DNA of 64,000 nucleotides from Candidatus Ozemobacteraceae bacterium. Lineage in GTDB: Bacteria; Muiribacteriota; Ozemobacteria; Ozemobacterales; Ozemobacteraceae. The notes beneath the pieces are model-generated. The model searched no databases and had not been told where the DNA came from. It was given only the letters and a program-made list of their open reading frames with translations. Made by a program: the position numbers and the translations under genes. The stretch spans positions 1 to 64,000 of the forward strand of contig DAOSOK010000014.1 of assembly GCA_035373905.1 (NCBI GenBank), in the 5' to 3' direction. This document shows positions 25,193 through 33,676 of the stretch, one piece after another; the first letter of the stretch is position 1; the number at the start of each line of letters is the position of its first letter.

Positions 25193-26771
25193 TTTCAAAC
25201 GGCTCGCCCGGGTTTCCCTTCTCGCCGTGAGCCTTCTCGGGGCCCCGTCGCTGGATGCAGCGCCCGCGCCGGTCGTGAAAGTGAAAACGGCGGAGTATGC
25301 AAAAAGTCTCGAATGCCGCCTTCCCGGCGGGGGAACGTGGCGGCTCGGCAACGCATCGGGCAAAATCGGCGGGAAGGACGCGGTTTCAATATCAGGAACG
25401 ATCCTCTCTCCCGCCAGGAAGCGATATCACGTCATGGTGGAGTCGGCGCCGCGCAGAGAGCCCGATCGGCTCGAAGCGGCCCTTCGGAAGTGGCGCTCGA
25501 GCGGCAGGCCGATCCATACGTTCGAAGCCGGGAAGATCTCCTATGCCGCTGACGGGAAGACGGTCGCGTGGGACGGCCGGGTCGTGTATATCGGGGTCGG
25601 CGTGTTCGACGCACGCGATGCCGCATCGAAGCTCGCTGACGAGATGGCCGCGGCCGGCAGTTCTAGCTGGATCTTCGAGGAAATTCTCGCCCGGGCGCGA
25701 GGCACCCTCACGCTTCATATCAATGGGAAACGCGTTGCCGCCGGGAACACGGAGCTTCAGCTCGTTCCGGGCGACGTGGTCGAACTGAAAAAGGTCGAAC
25801 ATGCCAGAGGGTATGCTTGGCACGGCTTCGAAGACCGGTCTTACCGCGGCCCCGTAAGTATCCACTGGGGGGCACAGGACGCGCTGGACGCGATTTTCAC
25901 GACCGATCTCGAGACGATCCTCGCGGGGGTGGTGCCCTCCGAAATATCTGCAAAAGCCGCGCCTTCAGCCCTTCAGGCGCAGGCCGTGGCGGCACGGGGT
26001 GAAATTCTTTCGAAGATCGGCCTCAGGCATCTCGGCGAAGGCTTCGACTTCTGCGCAGAACAGCACTGCCAGGTGTATGCCGGCGAGAACGCGGCATCCC
26101 GCAAACTCGCTCCCGTCATTGCAAAAACACGGGGCGCCCTGCTTCGCAATGCCGAGGGAGCGATCGTCGATGCGGTATATGCGGCGAACTGCGGCGGCCG
26201 CGGTGAACCGAATCATCTCGTGTGGACCTCTCCCCCCGACCCGTATCTGAAAGGCGTCTGGGATATCCGGGGAAACCCGGGGAATCTCGATCTGAGCCGC
26301 GAGGAAGACGTCTCGTCGTTCATCCGGAACCCGCCACCATGCTGGTGCGGCGATGCGACGGTGGAGGGCGGCGATAAGTTCCGATGGAAGAAAACGCTGA
26401 CGGCAGACGACTGGAAAAAGGTCGAAGAAACTGCGGGAATCGGGAAGATATCGAGTGTTTCCGGGTTCGAACGCGGTCCCTCCGGCCGACTCTACAAAGT
26501 TATACTGACCGGAGAATCCGGCACGAAAACCGTCATGAAGGAACTCGCCATCCGCAAGCTGTTCGGGGGGCTGAGAAGCGCTTGTTTCATTGCGGAATGG
26601 AAGCGCGACGACCGCGGGTTCATCGCGGGCGCCGAGATAAGCGGAGCCGGCTGGGGACACGGGGTCGGCATGTGTCAGACGGGTGCGCAAGCCATGGCCA
26701 AGGCCGGAAAAACCTTCGACCAGATTCTCGGACACTATTTTCCTGGCGGAAAAATCGAAAAAGCCTACTGA
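25182..26771 (+). CDS. SpoIID/LytB-domain protein, probable lytic transglycosylase
   Basis: A 529-residue exported protein: signal peptide (RVSLLAVSLLGAPSLDA), an N-terminal region of about 220 residues of unknown fold, then the SpoIID domain. The catalytic Glu is expected in VVPSEIS (about 247). The domain contains AEQHCQVYAG and AANCGG, and the closing signature GWGHGVGMCQTGAQAM (about 490). SpoIID enzymes cut peptidoglycan strands lacking stem peptides and leave anhydro-MurNAc ends. Overlap with murQ and an upstream transporter suggests it releases the sugar the operon imports. Two close Cys residues (CWC near residue 388) are unusual. Confidence 0.85.
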   Translation: MRSDFKRLARVSLLAVSLLGAPSLDAAPAPVVKVKTAEYAKSLECRLPGGGTWRLGNASGKIGGKDAVSISGTILSPARKRYHVMVESAPRREPDRLEAALRKWRSSGRPIHTFEAGKISYAADGKTVAWDGRVVYIGVGVFDARDAASKLADEMAAAGSSSWIFEEILARARGTLTLHINGKRVAAGNTELQLVPGDVVELKKVEHARGYAWHGFEDRSYRGPVSIHWGAQDALDAIFTTDLETILAGVVPSEISAKAAPSALQAQAVAARGEILSKIGLRHLGEGFDFCAEQHCQVYAGENAASRKLAPVIAKTRGALLRNAEGAIVDAVYAANCGGRGEPNHLVWTSPPDPYLKGVWDIRGNPGNLDLSREEDVSSFIRNPPPCWCGDATVEGGDKFRWKKTLTADDWKKVEETAGIGKISSVSGFERGPSGRLYKVILTGESGTKTVMKELAIRKLFGGLRSACFIAEWKRDDRGFIAGAEISGAGWGHGVGMCQTGAQAMAKAGKTFDQILGHYFPGGKIEKAY

Positions 26772-26838
26772 CCGGCATACGGAAAAGAGGACATCCTGCC
26801 GACAATGTATGACGAACCTGGATTGAAGGGGGAAAACG

Positions 26839-27009
26839 ATGAATTATCAGAAATTTGTTTTGATCTTTGTGGCTCTCGCCCTGTTCCTGTTGCCTGCAGC
26901 TCTCACAGGATGCGGTGCAGACAACGAATATACAGGCCAAAGTTGCAATACGATCGGCCCTGGCGCTCTGAGCAGTTTCGATGCTACAGGATCGTGTAGC
27001 ATACGCTAA
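26839..27009 (+). CDS. Small lipoprotein (56 residues)
   Basis: The ORF starts MNYQKFVLIFVALALF and has a textbook lipobox LTGC (Cys25), leaving a mature peptide of only 32 residues with two further Cys (36 and 53) that could form a disulfide. AAGGGGG precedes the ATG by about six bases. It overlaps a longer frame that has no protein-like features. It sits 67 bases after the SpoIID gene and may be the last gene of that operon. The pattern resembles entericidin-like small lipoproteins, but no homology can be claimed. Confidence 0.6.
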   Translation: MNYQKFVLIFVALALFLLPAALTGCGADNEYTGQSCNTIGPGALSSFDATGSCSIR

Positions 27010-27019
27010 CTTATCACAT

Positions 27020-27045
27020 TTCAGATAAATAAATAAATATCTGAA
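27020..27045. repeat. AT-rich inverted repeat
   Basis: Eight-base arms TTCAGATA and TATCTGAA flank AATAAATAAA, directly after the small lipoprotein stop. It could be a weak terminator or an mRNA 3' stabiliser. Confidence 0.35.
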
Positions 27046-27099
27046 CTCAAAGCTAAACCGCCTTCACGCCATGGAAAGGGCGGGATTCAACTGACACCG

Positions 27100-27130
27100 C
27101 CGTCCAGAGCAATCCGGACGGTTTCTTCTT
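27100..27130 (+). terminator. Terminator hairpin after the salvage operon
   Basis: A six-base stem CCGTCC/GGACGG (27100-27105 and 27116-27121) is followed by the T-rich tract TTTCTTCTT. It lies just before the end of the convergent gene at 27139. Confidence 0.55.
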
Positions 27131-27138
27131 CGGGAATA

Positions 27139-28467
27139 TTACTTGCGGGTGCGCTTCTGATTCGTCGTACCGCCGGCAAGGTGGCCTTTGAAAATCATAC
27201 TGAGAACCATTCCGGCACCGTTTCGGGTGAGGATGTCCTCGACCGCCGTCTTGAGCTTGGCGATACTCTGCGGCAACTTGTCGAATGAGCCACCCTGGCT
27301 GGGAAGAACGATATTCAGGCGTTTTGCCTCGGCCAGGCGGTATTCGCGCCGCTGAGCCATTTTCGCAAGCGGTCCGGAGAAGAGGGCGAGCTTCGCGGAT
27401 TTTTTCTGGAACACGACGGGTGCCTCGGTCAACGGGGGAGATGTGACGGTCGAAGCCGGCGCAAATGTTTCTTCCCTGGGTTCGGGGACGCTCGCCGGCT
27501 CGGCAGAGACCATCTCGATCTTGGATGCGCCGGTAGCGGCCTCGCTTTTCTCGAGGGGTTTGACAGACGACTGTTTTCCGGGCTGCTGACGAACGATCAG
27601 AGGCTTTGCCTGATCTGGCATCGCAAGAACGTTTGGAGTTTTGCCTGCGACCTGAAGCTCCTCATCGGTATTGTGAATTTTCAGCCAGAAGTCACGAACT
27701 TTGGAGGACAATTTCCGGTCGCCGGCAGTCGTTTTCTTCGCCGGAATTTGGGGAATCGACTTCGGTTCTTCAACGGCGGCTGGGGTCTCTTCAGGAACAT
27801 CCTTACCGGCTGGCTTTGAATCCGCAAGGACCGTCATGTTTTTTTCGACGGAAGGCTCGGTTTTTTCGACAGAAGGCTTTTTTTCAACGGGAATCTGGCG
27901 AACAATGGTGCCTTCTCTGCGGGGTTCGACGGAAGGGGCGGCTGATTCATTCCGGACATCGTTTGCAGGAGCCGAGATCACGTTTGCTTTTGGAGAAACG
28001 GCTGCCGCAACGTCTTTTTTCTCGACGGCGCCTGCATCGGAATCAGCATGGATTTTCAACCAGTATTCGCGAATCCTGCCGGAAATTTTCCGGTTCCTCG
28101 GATGGCGACCGTTTTCCGCCTTTCGGTCTTCAATTTCGCTTCCAGAACGCGCCTGATCGACGGCCGGCTCGGTATTGGCAACCGCAGATTTCGTCTCTGG
28201 AGTCCCGGGTTCTTCTCGAGCGCTCGTCGGCGCAGTTTCTCTGATAACCGGTTTGGGCGCTTCTTCGACCTGGGCTGGAACGAAATCCATTTTGGGAAGC
28301 TCGTAAGCAGAGGCCTCAGGGGCTTCCACCACGTCCGCTTCAATCGCATCACCTTCGAGCCGTGCAGCCGGAACGTTGGCGGCAAACGCAGGCATGGCAG
28401 CCGTCACGCCAAAAAAGGCAATACAACAAAGGATGCTCCAGAAGACCAGTCTAGAAACGCTTTTCAT
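27139..28467 (-). CDS. Exported protein of unknown function with duplicated WLKIH motif
   Basis: A 442-residue protein. ATG 28467 follows GGAGGAATA, so the upstream ATG is not used. The signal peptide ends near MPAFAA. Most of the chain is a Pro/Glu/Lys/Val-rich, probably disordered linker. It carries two copies of an ordered motif: NRKISGRIREYWLKIH (about 125-140) and DRKLSSKVRDFWLKIH (about 255-270). The C-terminal 90 residues are helical and basic (LAKMAQRREYRLAEAKRLN). I do not recognise the family. The duplicated aromatic/basic motif may be a peptide that docks on a partner or on cell wall. The gene is lower in GC than its neighbours. Confidence 0.65.
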   Translation of the reverse strand: MKSVSRLVFWSILCCIAFFGVTAAMPAFAANVPAARLEGDAIEADVVEAPEASAYELPKMDFVPAQVEEAPKPVIRETAPTSAREEPGTPETKSAVANTEPAVDQARSGSEIEDRKAENGRHPRNRKISGRIREYWLKIHADSDAGAVEKKDVAAAVSPKANVISAPANDVRNESAAPSVEPRREGTIVRQIPVEKKPSVEKTEPSVEKNMTVLADSKPAGKDVPEETPAAVEEPKSIPQIPAKKTTAGDRKLSSKVRDFWLKIHNTDEELQVAGKTPNVLAMPDQAKPLIVRQQPGKQSSVKPLEKSEAATGASKIEMVSAEPASVPEPREETFAPASTVTSPPLTEAPVVFQKKSAKLALFSGPLAKMAQRREYRLAEAKRLNIVLPSQGGSFDKLPQSIAKLKTAVEDILTRNGAGMVLSMIFKGHLAGGTTNQKRTRK

Positions 28468-28639
28468 TATTCCTCCAGCAATACGGGACATATTTTTTCA
28501 GAAATGACCGGGCATAAATACACTCACCGAATGAGGGCCCAAGTGTATCACATCTCTGCACCGTGTCCAAGACTCAGGCTCGTTTCTCAATTCATTGTAA
28601 TTGAATAATTCCACCAAAATTGCTTGCTTTAGTGATTAT

Positions 28640-28664
28640 ATTATTCTTGCAATAATAGAATAAT
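28640..28664. promoter_or_regulatory. AT-rich palindrome upstream of miaB
   Basis: ATTATTCT (28640-28647) and AGAATAAT (28657-28664) form an 8-bp inverted repeat within a very AT-rich 130-base stretch. Downstream, TGGTAGAAT at 28698-28706 resembles an extended -10. The palindrome may be an operator or part of the promoter of miaB. The rest of the 237-base gap shows nothing else. Confidence 0.3.
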
Positions 28665-28704
28665 CATAATAATGATCAATCGCTTCTTTCTTTTTTGTGG
28701 TAGA

Positions 28705-30045
28705 ATGGATCACTCTATTATGTGCGTCCCGCAATCTCCAAAATACTTCCTCACCACATTCGGGTGCCAGATGAATCAGGCTGACGCTCAGCGGATTCGC
28801 GGCATGCTTACGAGCATCGGGTATGAAGAGTCCGCCTCGGAAGACGATGCCGATCTCATCCTGTTCAACACGTGTTGCGTTCGGGAGCATGCGGAACAAC
28901 GGCTCATCAGCCGCATCCAGTCGCTTCAACGGTTGAAGAAATCGAACCGCGAACTCCTGATCGGCATTGCGGGTTGCGTGGCCCAGGCAAAAAAGGAGCG
29001 GCTGTTCGAGATGCTGCCGCATGTCGACCTCGTCTTTGGGCCGAACGACATTCCGAGCCTTCCTCTTCTGCTGCAGCACGCCCGCACTCGGAAAGCGACG
29101 GGGGCGTTCGCCGCCATCGGCGGCTTCGACGGCGAGCAGGCCGACGGCATCATTCTCGAGAAGCCATTTTCGGCCTTGGTAAACATCATCAGGGGATGCA
29201 CGAACTTCTGCTCCTACTGCATCGTCCCGCATGTGCGCGGCCCGGAGGTTTCACGCCCGTTACCCGAGCTCGTCGATTTCATCACGGCCCTCGCCGGCAA
29301 AGGCGTCGTCGAGGTCACCCTGCTCGGCCAGAACGTGAACGCCTACGGGAAGGACATCGGGTTGGAGGAAGGGTTCATCACTCTTCTCGAACGGGTCGAA
29401 GAGATCCCGGGAATCCAATGGGTCCGGTTTCTGACCTCCCACCCCCGGGATTTTTCCTTTCAGGCCGTCGAACGGATGTCGCGCCTCCGGAAACTCTGCG
29501 AGATGTTCCACCTTCCTGCACAGGCGGGGTCAGACCGCATTCTTAGACTGATGAACCGGGGGTATACCCGAAGGCGCTACCTGGATCTCGTCGAACACGT
29601 CCGAACCGCCGTTCCCGGGGCATGTATAACGACGGATTTAATATGCGGTTTTCCAACCGAGACCGAGGCGGAGTTCGAGGAAACCCTGTCACTCGTCCGA
29701 GAAGTCCGGTTCGAGTCCGCGTATACGTATTACTATTCACCCCGCGAAGGCACCCCTGCGGCTTCGATGGAAGGAATTCTCCCCGAAAGCGATCGCAAGG
29801 CGAGGCTGTCCCGCCTGATCGAGGTTCAGAACGCCATCTCCGAGGAGGAAAGCGCGAAACAGGTCGGCCGTACGTTCGACGTTCTGGTCGACGGAAGTTC
29901 CGACCGCTCGCCCGGCCATCTCCTGGGGAAGACGCGTACCGGCCGGGTCGTCGATTTTCCCGGCTCATCCGACCTGATCGGACGCTTCGTCCGGGTGAAG
30001 ATCGATCGGGCGCGCCTCTGGACAATGTCCGGCACGCTCGTCTGA
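28705..30045 (+). CDS. miaB: tRNA-2-methylthio-N6-dimethylallyladenosine synthase MiaB
   Basis: About 446 residues. This radical-SAM methylthiotransferase adds a methylthio group to i6A37 of tRNA. Domains: N-terminal UPF0004 with Cys in TFGCQMN, FNTCCVREHA and GIAGC; radical SAM cluster motif CTNFCSYC (CxxxCxxC) followed by VPHVRGPE; C-terminal TRAM. Starts possible are ATG 28705 (used here), 28720 and 28672; none has a strong ribosome site, and a -10-like TAGAAT overlaps 28705, which could mean the real start is 28720 with a very short leader. It is followed 12 bases later by queH, another tRNA anticodon-loop modification gene. Confidence 0.93.
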   Translation: MDHSIMCVPQSPKYFLTTFGCQMNQADAQRIRGMLTSIGYEESASEDDADLILFNTCCVREHAEQRLISRIQSLQRLKKSNRELLIGIAGCVAQAKKERLFEMLPHVDLVFGPNDIPSLPLLLQHARTRKATGAFAAIGGFDGEQADGIILEKPFSALVNIIRGCTNFCSYCIVPHVRGPEVSRPLPELVDFITALAGKGVVEVTLLGQNVNAYGKDIGLEEGFITLLERVEEIPGIQWVRFLTSHPRDFSFQAVERMSRLRKLCEMFHLPAQAGSDRILRLMNRGYTRRRYLDLVEHVRTAVPGACITTDLICGFPTETEAEFEETLSLVREVRFESAYTYYYSPREGTPAASMEGILPESDRKARLSRLIEVQNAISEEESAKQVGRTFDVLVDGSSDRSPGHLLGKTRTGRVVDFPGSSDLIGRFVRVKIDRARLWTMSGTLV

Positions 30046-30057
30046 AGGCGGTTTTGC

Positions 30058-30612
30058 ATGTCGCTTCTGCTTCACACCTGTTGCGGTCCCTGTCTGAGCG
30101 GTGCCTGGCCGCACCTGAAGCGCAACGGCATATCCGATATCGTCCTGTTCTGGGAAAACCCCAACATCCATCCGTACGTCGAGTATCATTCCAGGTTCGA
30201 ATCGTTCAAAAAGATGGCGGGCGTGCTCGGCGCCGAGATACGCCGGGGCGACGTCTCCTACGGTCTCGAACGCTTTCTCGTGGCTCTCGGGGGCGACTTC
30301 GGGCCTTCCCGCTGCGCCGCCTGCTTCCGCATGCGCCTGAACGCTACGGCTTCCCGGGCCCGGCAGGACGGATTCGAGTCGTTTTCGACCACCCTGCTGA
30401 TCAGCCCCTTCCAGGATCACGACCTGCTGGTTGCGATCGGCCGAGAAGCCGGCCGCGAGCACGGCGTCGCCTTTGTTGAGACCGACCTGCGCCCGGCGTT
30501 TCCCGACACCCATGCCGGAGCGCGGGAGAATGAATTATATCGCCAGAAATATTGCGGCTGCGTGTTCAGCGAGCGTGACCGTTTCGCCCCGAAACTGCGC
30601 CTGGCGCTTTAG
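30058..30612 (+). CDS. queH: Epoxyqueuosine reductase QueH
   Basis: A 184-residue protein that carries out the last step of queuosine synthesis in tRNA. Cysteine motifs that bind the Fe-S cluster and metal are present: LLHTCCGPC at the N-terminus, SRCAACFRMRL in the middle and YCGC near the end. FWENPNIHPYVEY and STTLLISPFQDHD are also typical. It is the cobalamin-independent alternative to QueG. GAAGGCGG precedes the ATG, and it is co-directional with miaB, so both are probably co-transcribed. Confidence 0.92.
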   Translation: MSLLLHTCCGPCLSGAWPHLKRNGISDIVLFWENPNIHPYVEYHSRFESFKKMAGVLGAEIRRGDVSYGLERFLVALGGDFGPSRCAACFRMRLNATASRARQDGFESFSTTLLISPFQDHDLLVAIGREAGREHGVAFVETDLRPAFPDTHAGARENELYRQKYCGCVFSERDRFAPKLRLAL

Positions 30613-30999
30613 TCCCGCAAAAGCCTCCCGCTCGCCCCGAACCTGCCGAAGGCCGAGAATTTCCCGTGCTTTGACACCTCAGCACGAACGCTGACCTTCG
30701 ATTCGGCGCGGGATCGATGCCCGTCAACGATCCTGGCTCTTCCACGGACCGAATGGTGCATTTCACTGGAATCCGCCGCCGGCGCCCCCCCCCCGCAGGG
30801 CGAAAACCCTCACCGTGCGCTCGAGCGCGTTCTCCTCGTCGAAATATCAGGCACAGCAGGATCTTCACGAAACGATCGAAAAACCGACATCCGCCCCTCG
30901 CGGGACATCACGCCCCCGGAACGTCCAAAATTCCGCTCCATGCGCGCTTTTTCGCCGGAAGACTCATGCGCCGGGCCGTTTCGGTCGAAACATCAGTAT
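30613..30999. other. Non-coding gap with a degenerate repeat palindrome
   Basis: There is no convincing gene in these 387 bases; the open frames are antisense-like with no ribosome site. CGTGCT/AGCACG arms (30665-30670 and 30681-30686) with core TTGACACCTC look like a decayed copy of the interspersed palindromic repeat. The promoter of the SpoIID gene should lie here but no good match is seen. Confidence 0.4.
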
Positions 31000-32448
31000 A
31001 TGGGCAACGTATCTCTTCGCATAACCATTCTGGCGCTCTGCTTTTCGGCGTGCGTCATGACCACACTCGCGACGCCCGAGGCAACACTCAGGATCGGGAT
31101 CGAAGCCGCCGTTCCGACGGTGACGATCCTCATGCCGGGGGGTGGAGACCTGGTCGATGAAAAAAACCGGCGGGTCAAATCGTTCCGTTCCGGCGAACGC
31201 TTTTCCTGGAGCGTTTCTCAAGAGACGCCCCCGTCGAAAAAGCAGGATCGCCGCGCGTCACGAAAAAAAAGCGTCTTCTCTTCCCTGGCGGGCCGCAGCA
31301 TGCGTTTTCAGCCGAAGCAGGGAACGTTGTCGCTGAACGGCCGGGCCTATCGCGGCGTTCTCGAGGTTTCCTTCGGGAGGAGCGGGGCTACCGTCGTGAA
31401 CCTCGTCGGCATGGAAGACTACGTGAAAGGCGTCGTCGGAAGCGAGATCGGCTCACTTTCCCCCGAAGAAAGCCTCAAGGCCCAGGCCGTCATCGCCCGC
31501 ACCTTTGCCATCGCGAGCAGAGGCAAACACCAGAAAGACGGGTACGATCTATGCGACCGGGAACACTGCCAGGTGTATGGCGGGGTAAAGGCGGAACGGG
31601 CGAGCGTCTCGAAAGCGGTCGACGCCACGCGCGGCATCATCATGATCAGCGACGGCGTTCCCATCTCCACGATGTATCACGCCACGTGCGGGGGCATGAC
31701 GTCCGACAACGAAAAGGTCTACGGCGGCGCCCCGACGAAGTATCTGCGCCGCGTGCGATGCGATTACTGCAAAGCCGGAACGAAATACCGCTGGCAGCAG
31801 CACATCGACCTCGCCAGCCTCCGAAAGGCTCTCGCGTCTGAAAGACTCGGTTTCGAACGCCTGTATGCCGTCGAAGCGATTGCCCCAGCTCCGCTCGACC
31901 GGGTCGATCTGGTCAAGCTTCAGACGGATCGAGGCGAACTGCGGGTGAAAGGAACGACGTTCAGGCGCCTGTTCAATCTTCCCAGCACGACGTTCGTTGT
32001 TCCTGCCTTGGAGGCAGATCCCCGCCCGAGAGTTGGACACCCGTCGCCGTCAGTCGGATCAGGCGCCCCCCCGAAAACCGCTCTTCCCGTCGATTCGGTA
32101 AGCATCTTCGCAGGCGGGAAGCAGTCCGGGCCTCCGCAACTGATCGTCCAGACCGCCCAGGGAATACGTCGCGCGAAGAGGCCCTCTTCAGGCTGGATTG
32201 TCGTCGCGGGCCGGCGGCAGGCCCTTGACACCTCTCTCCGCCGGGGTCTACTCTTGAAATCAGGAACTCGTGAACTCACCGGCATCGACCTTTCGGGTCG
32301 CGGATTCGGTCATCAGGTGGGACTCTGCCAGTCGGGCGCCATCGAACTCGGTCGACGCGGCTGGTCCTATCGCCAGATTCTCGCCTTGTATTATTCCCAC
32401 GTCGCCCTTCGACAACTGCGCTACGAAGCAGTTCCCAGACGCAAATGA
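31000..32448 (+). CDS. SpoIID/LytB-domain protein, second copy
   Basis: About 482 residues. The start at ATG 31000 puts a signal segment (VSLRITILALCFSACVM) at the N-terminus; a longer frame from 30940 is possible and neither has a clear ribosome site. A Lys/Arg-rich stretch near 85 precedes the SpoIID domain (LVGMEDYVKGVVGSEIG, REHCQVYGG, HATCGG), which ends with GFGHQVGLCQSGAIELGRRG. It should bind or cut glycan strands. Like the first copy (25182-26771) it has an extra pair of Cys (CDYC) after the core. It stands alone upstream of the type IV pilus operon. Confidence 0.83.
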   Translation: MGNVSLRITILALCFSACVMTTLATPEATLRIGIEAAVPTVTILMPGGGDLVDEKNRRVKSFRSGERFSWSVSQETPPSKKQDRRASRKKSVFSSLAGRSMRFQPKQGTLSLNGRAYRGVLEVSFGRSGATVVNLVGMEDYVKGVVGSEIGSLSPEESLKAQAVIARTFAIASRGKHQKDGYDLCDREHCQVYGGVKAERASVSKAVDATRGIIMISDGVPISTMYHATCGGMTSDNEKVYGGAPTKYLRRVRCDYCKAGTKYRWQQHIDLASLRKALASERLGFERLYAVEAIAPAPLDRVDLVKLQTDRGELRVKGTTFRRLFNLPSTTFVVPALEADPRPRVGHPSPSVGSGAPPKTALPVDSVSIFAGGKQSGPPQLIVQTAQGIRRAKRPSSGWIVVAGRRQALDTSLRRGLLLKSGTRELTGIDLSGRGFGHQVGLCQSGAIELGRRGWSYRQILALYYSHVALRQLRYEAVPRRK

Positions 32449-32584
32449 CGATTTCGGGGAAAAAAATCTGTTTTCACTCTCAGGAAATTACGCGATGACG
32501 TCGATACAGAACTGACGTTCTGTAGAATCATCAGTTCGCGGCCCGGACAGACCGGCGGTCAGGCCGACCTTGGAGGAACCACGC

Positions 32585-33673
32585 ATGGGCTTGTTTACCT
32601 TCGGGACAAGCAATACCTCGGTGGGCATAGACATCGGCACCTCAACGGTGAAGATCGTCCAGCTCAAGAAGACCCCCTCGGGTCCGGAACTGACGGGTTA
32701 CGCGATAGCGCCTGTTCCCCCCTCGGCAATCGAGGAAGGCAATATCAGAGACCCGCAGTCGATCGCGGCAGTGATCAAGGACATGTTCAAGAGTTCCAAG
32801 ATCAAGCCCGACCGTTCGTTCGCCTCGATCTCGGGCCAGAACGTGATCATGCGCTTCACCAAGCTGCCGATCATGAGCGACGAGGAACTCGAACAGACTG
32901 TTCGGATCGAGGCCGAGCAGTATGTTCCCTACGCCATCGACGAAGTCAGCATCACCCATGCGAAGCTCGCCGAACTGGCCGAAGAGGAAGGCGGCGGCAA
33001 GTATTCGATCCTGCTGGTCGTCGCGCAGAAGGAACTGGTCAACAGTTATCTCGATGTCCTCAGGGGCGGCGGCTCGGCGCCTGAAGTGATCGATGTCGAC
33101 ACGATCGCCGCGATCAACGCCCTCGAAAACTCGATCCTGCTGACGGCCGGTTCCCAGGAAGGCGGCGAAGTCGTCGCCATCATCGATTCCGGCGCGCGCA
33201 CGACCAACATCTCGGTGCTCAAGTCCGGCGTGCTGATGTTCACCCGCAACATCCCGATCGCCGGAAACAACATCACCCAGATGATCATGAACGTGATGAA
33301 GCAGGAGTTCGAGCAGGCCGAACAGATCAAGTTCAACGAGGCCGAGGTCAACATCAGCGATTCGGGCGGCAATGAGGTCGCCGAAGTCGTGAAGACGACG
33401 GTCGAGGAACTGGCCTCAGAAATCCGCCGCTCGTTCGACTATTTCAAGGCCCAGTCCCGCGAGCCCCTGATTCACCGCATCATTCTCTCGGGCGGCTCTT
33501 CGAACCTGAAGGGGTTCAACACCTACATCAGCAACGAACTCGGCGTCGACGTGGCCATGGGGAACCCCCTCGAAGGCATCTCCGTGACCGTGCCCGACAC
33601 CGACATTCTCTACAACAACCTGCAACGATTCACAGTCGCCATCGGCCTGGCGCTCAGAGGGGTGGTGGATTAA
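32585..33673 (+). CDS. pilM: Type IV pilus assembly protein PilM
   Basis: A 362-residue actin-fold cytoplasmic protein of the pilus alignment complex; it binds ATP and the N-terminal tail of PilN. Motifs: VGIDIGTSTVKIVQL at the N-terminus, FASISGQNVIMRFTKLP, VAIIDSGARTTNISVL and ILSGGSSNLKG. ATG 32585 follows TTGGAGGAA; the upstream ATG at 32570 is ruled out by spacing. First gene of pilMNO-P-like-P-like-pilQ, separated from pilN by three bases. A TAGAAT -10 candidate lies at 32523-32528 without a good -35. Confidence 0.94.
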   Translation: MGLFTFGTSNTSVGIDIGTSTVKIVQLKKTPSGPELTGYAIAPVPPSAIEEGNIRDPQSIAAVIKDMFKSSKIKPDRSFASISGQNVIMRFTKLPIMSDEELEQTVRIEAEQYVPYAIDEVSITHAKLAELAEEEGGGKYSILLVVAQKELVNSYLDVLRGGGSAPEVIDVDTIAAINALENSILLTAGSQEGGEVVAIIDSGARTTNISVLKSGVLMFTRNIPIAGNNITQMIMNVMKQEFEQAEQIKFNEAEVNISDSGGNEVAEVVKTTVEELASEIRRSFDYFKAQSREPLIHRIILSGGSSNLKGFNTYISNELGVDVAMGNPLEGISVTVPDTDILYNNLQRFTVAIGLALRGVVD

Positions 33674-33676
33674 CCG

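Noticed and set aside
26805..26999. A 64-codon frame over the small lipoprotein.
   Set aside because: The shifted frame at 26839 has a better ribosome site and a clear lipobox; this one has neither.
30717..31160. A 147-codon frame overlapping the second SpoIID gene start.
   Set aside because: It is Arg/Pro/His-rich, has no ribosome site and lies mostly in frame +2 of the real gene.
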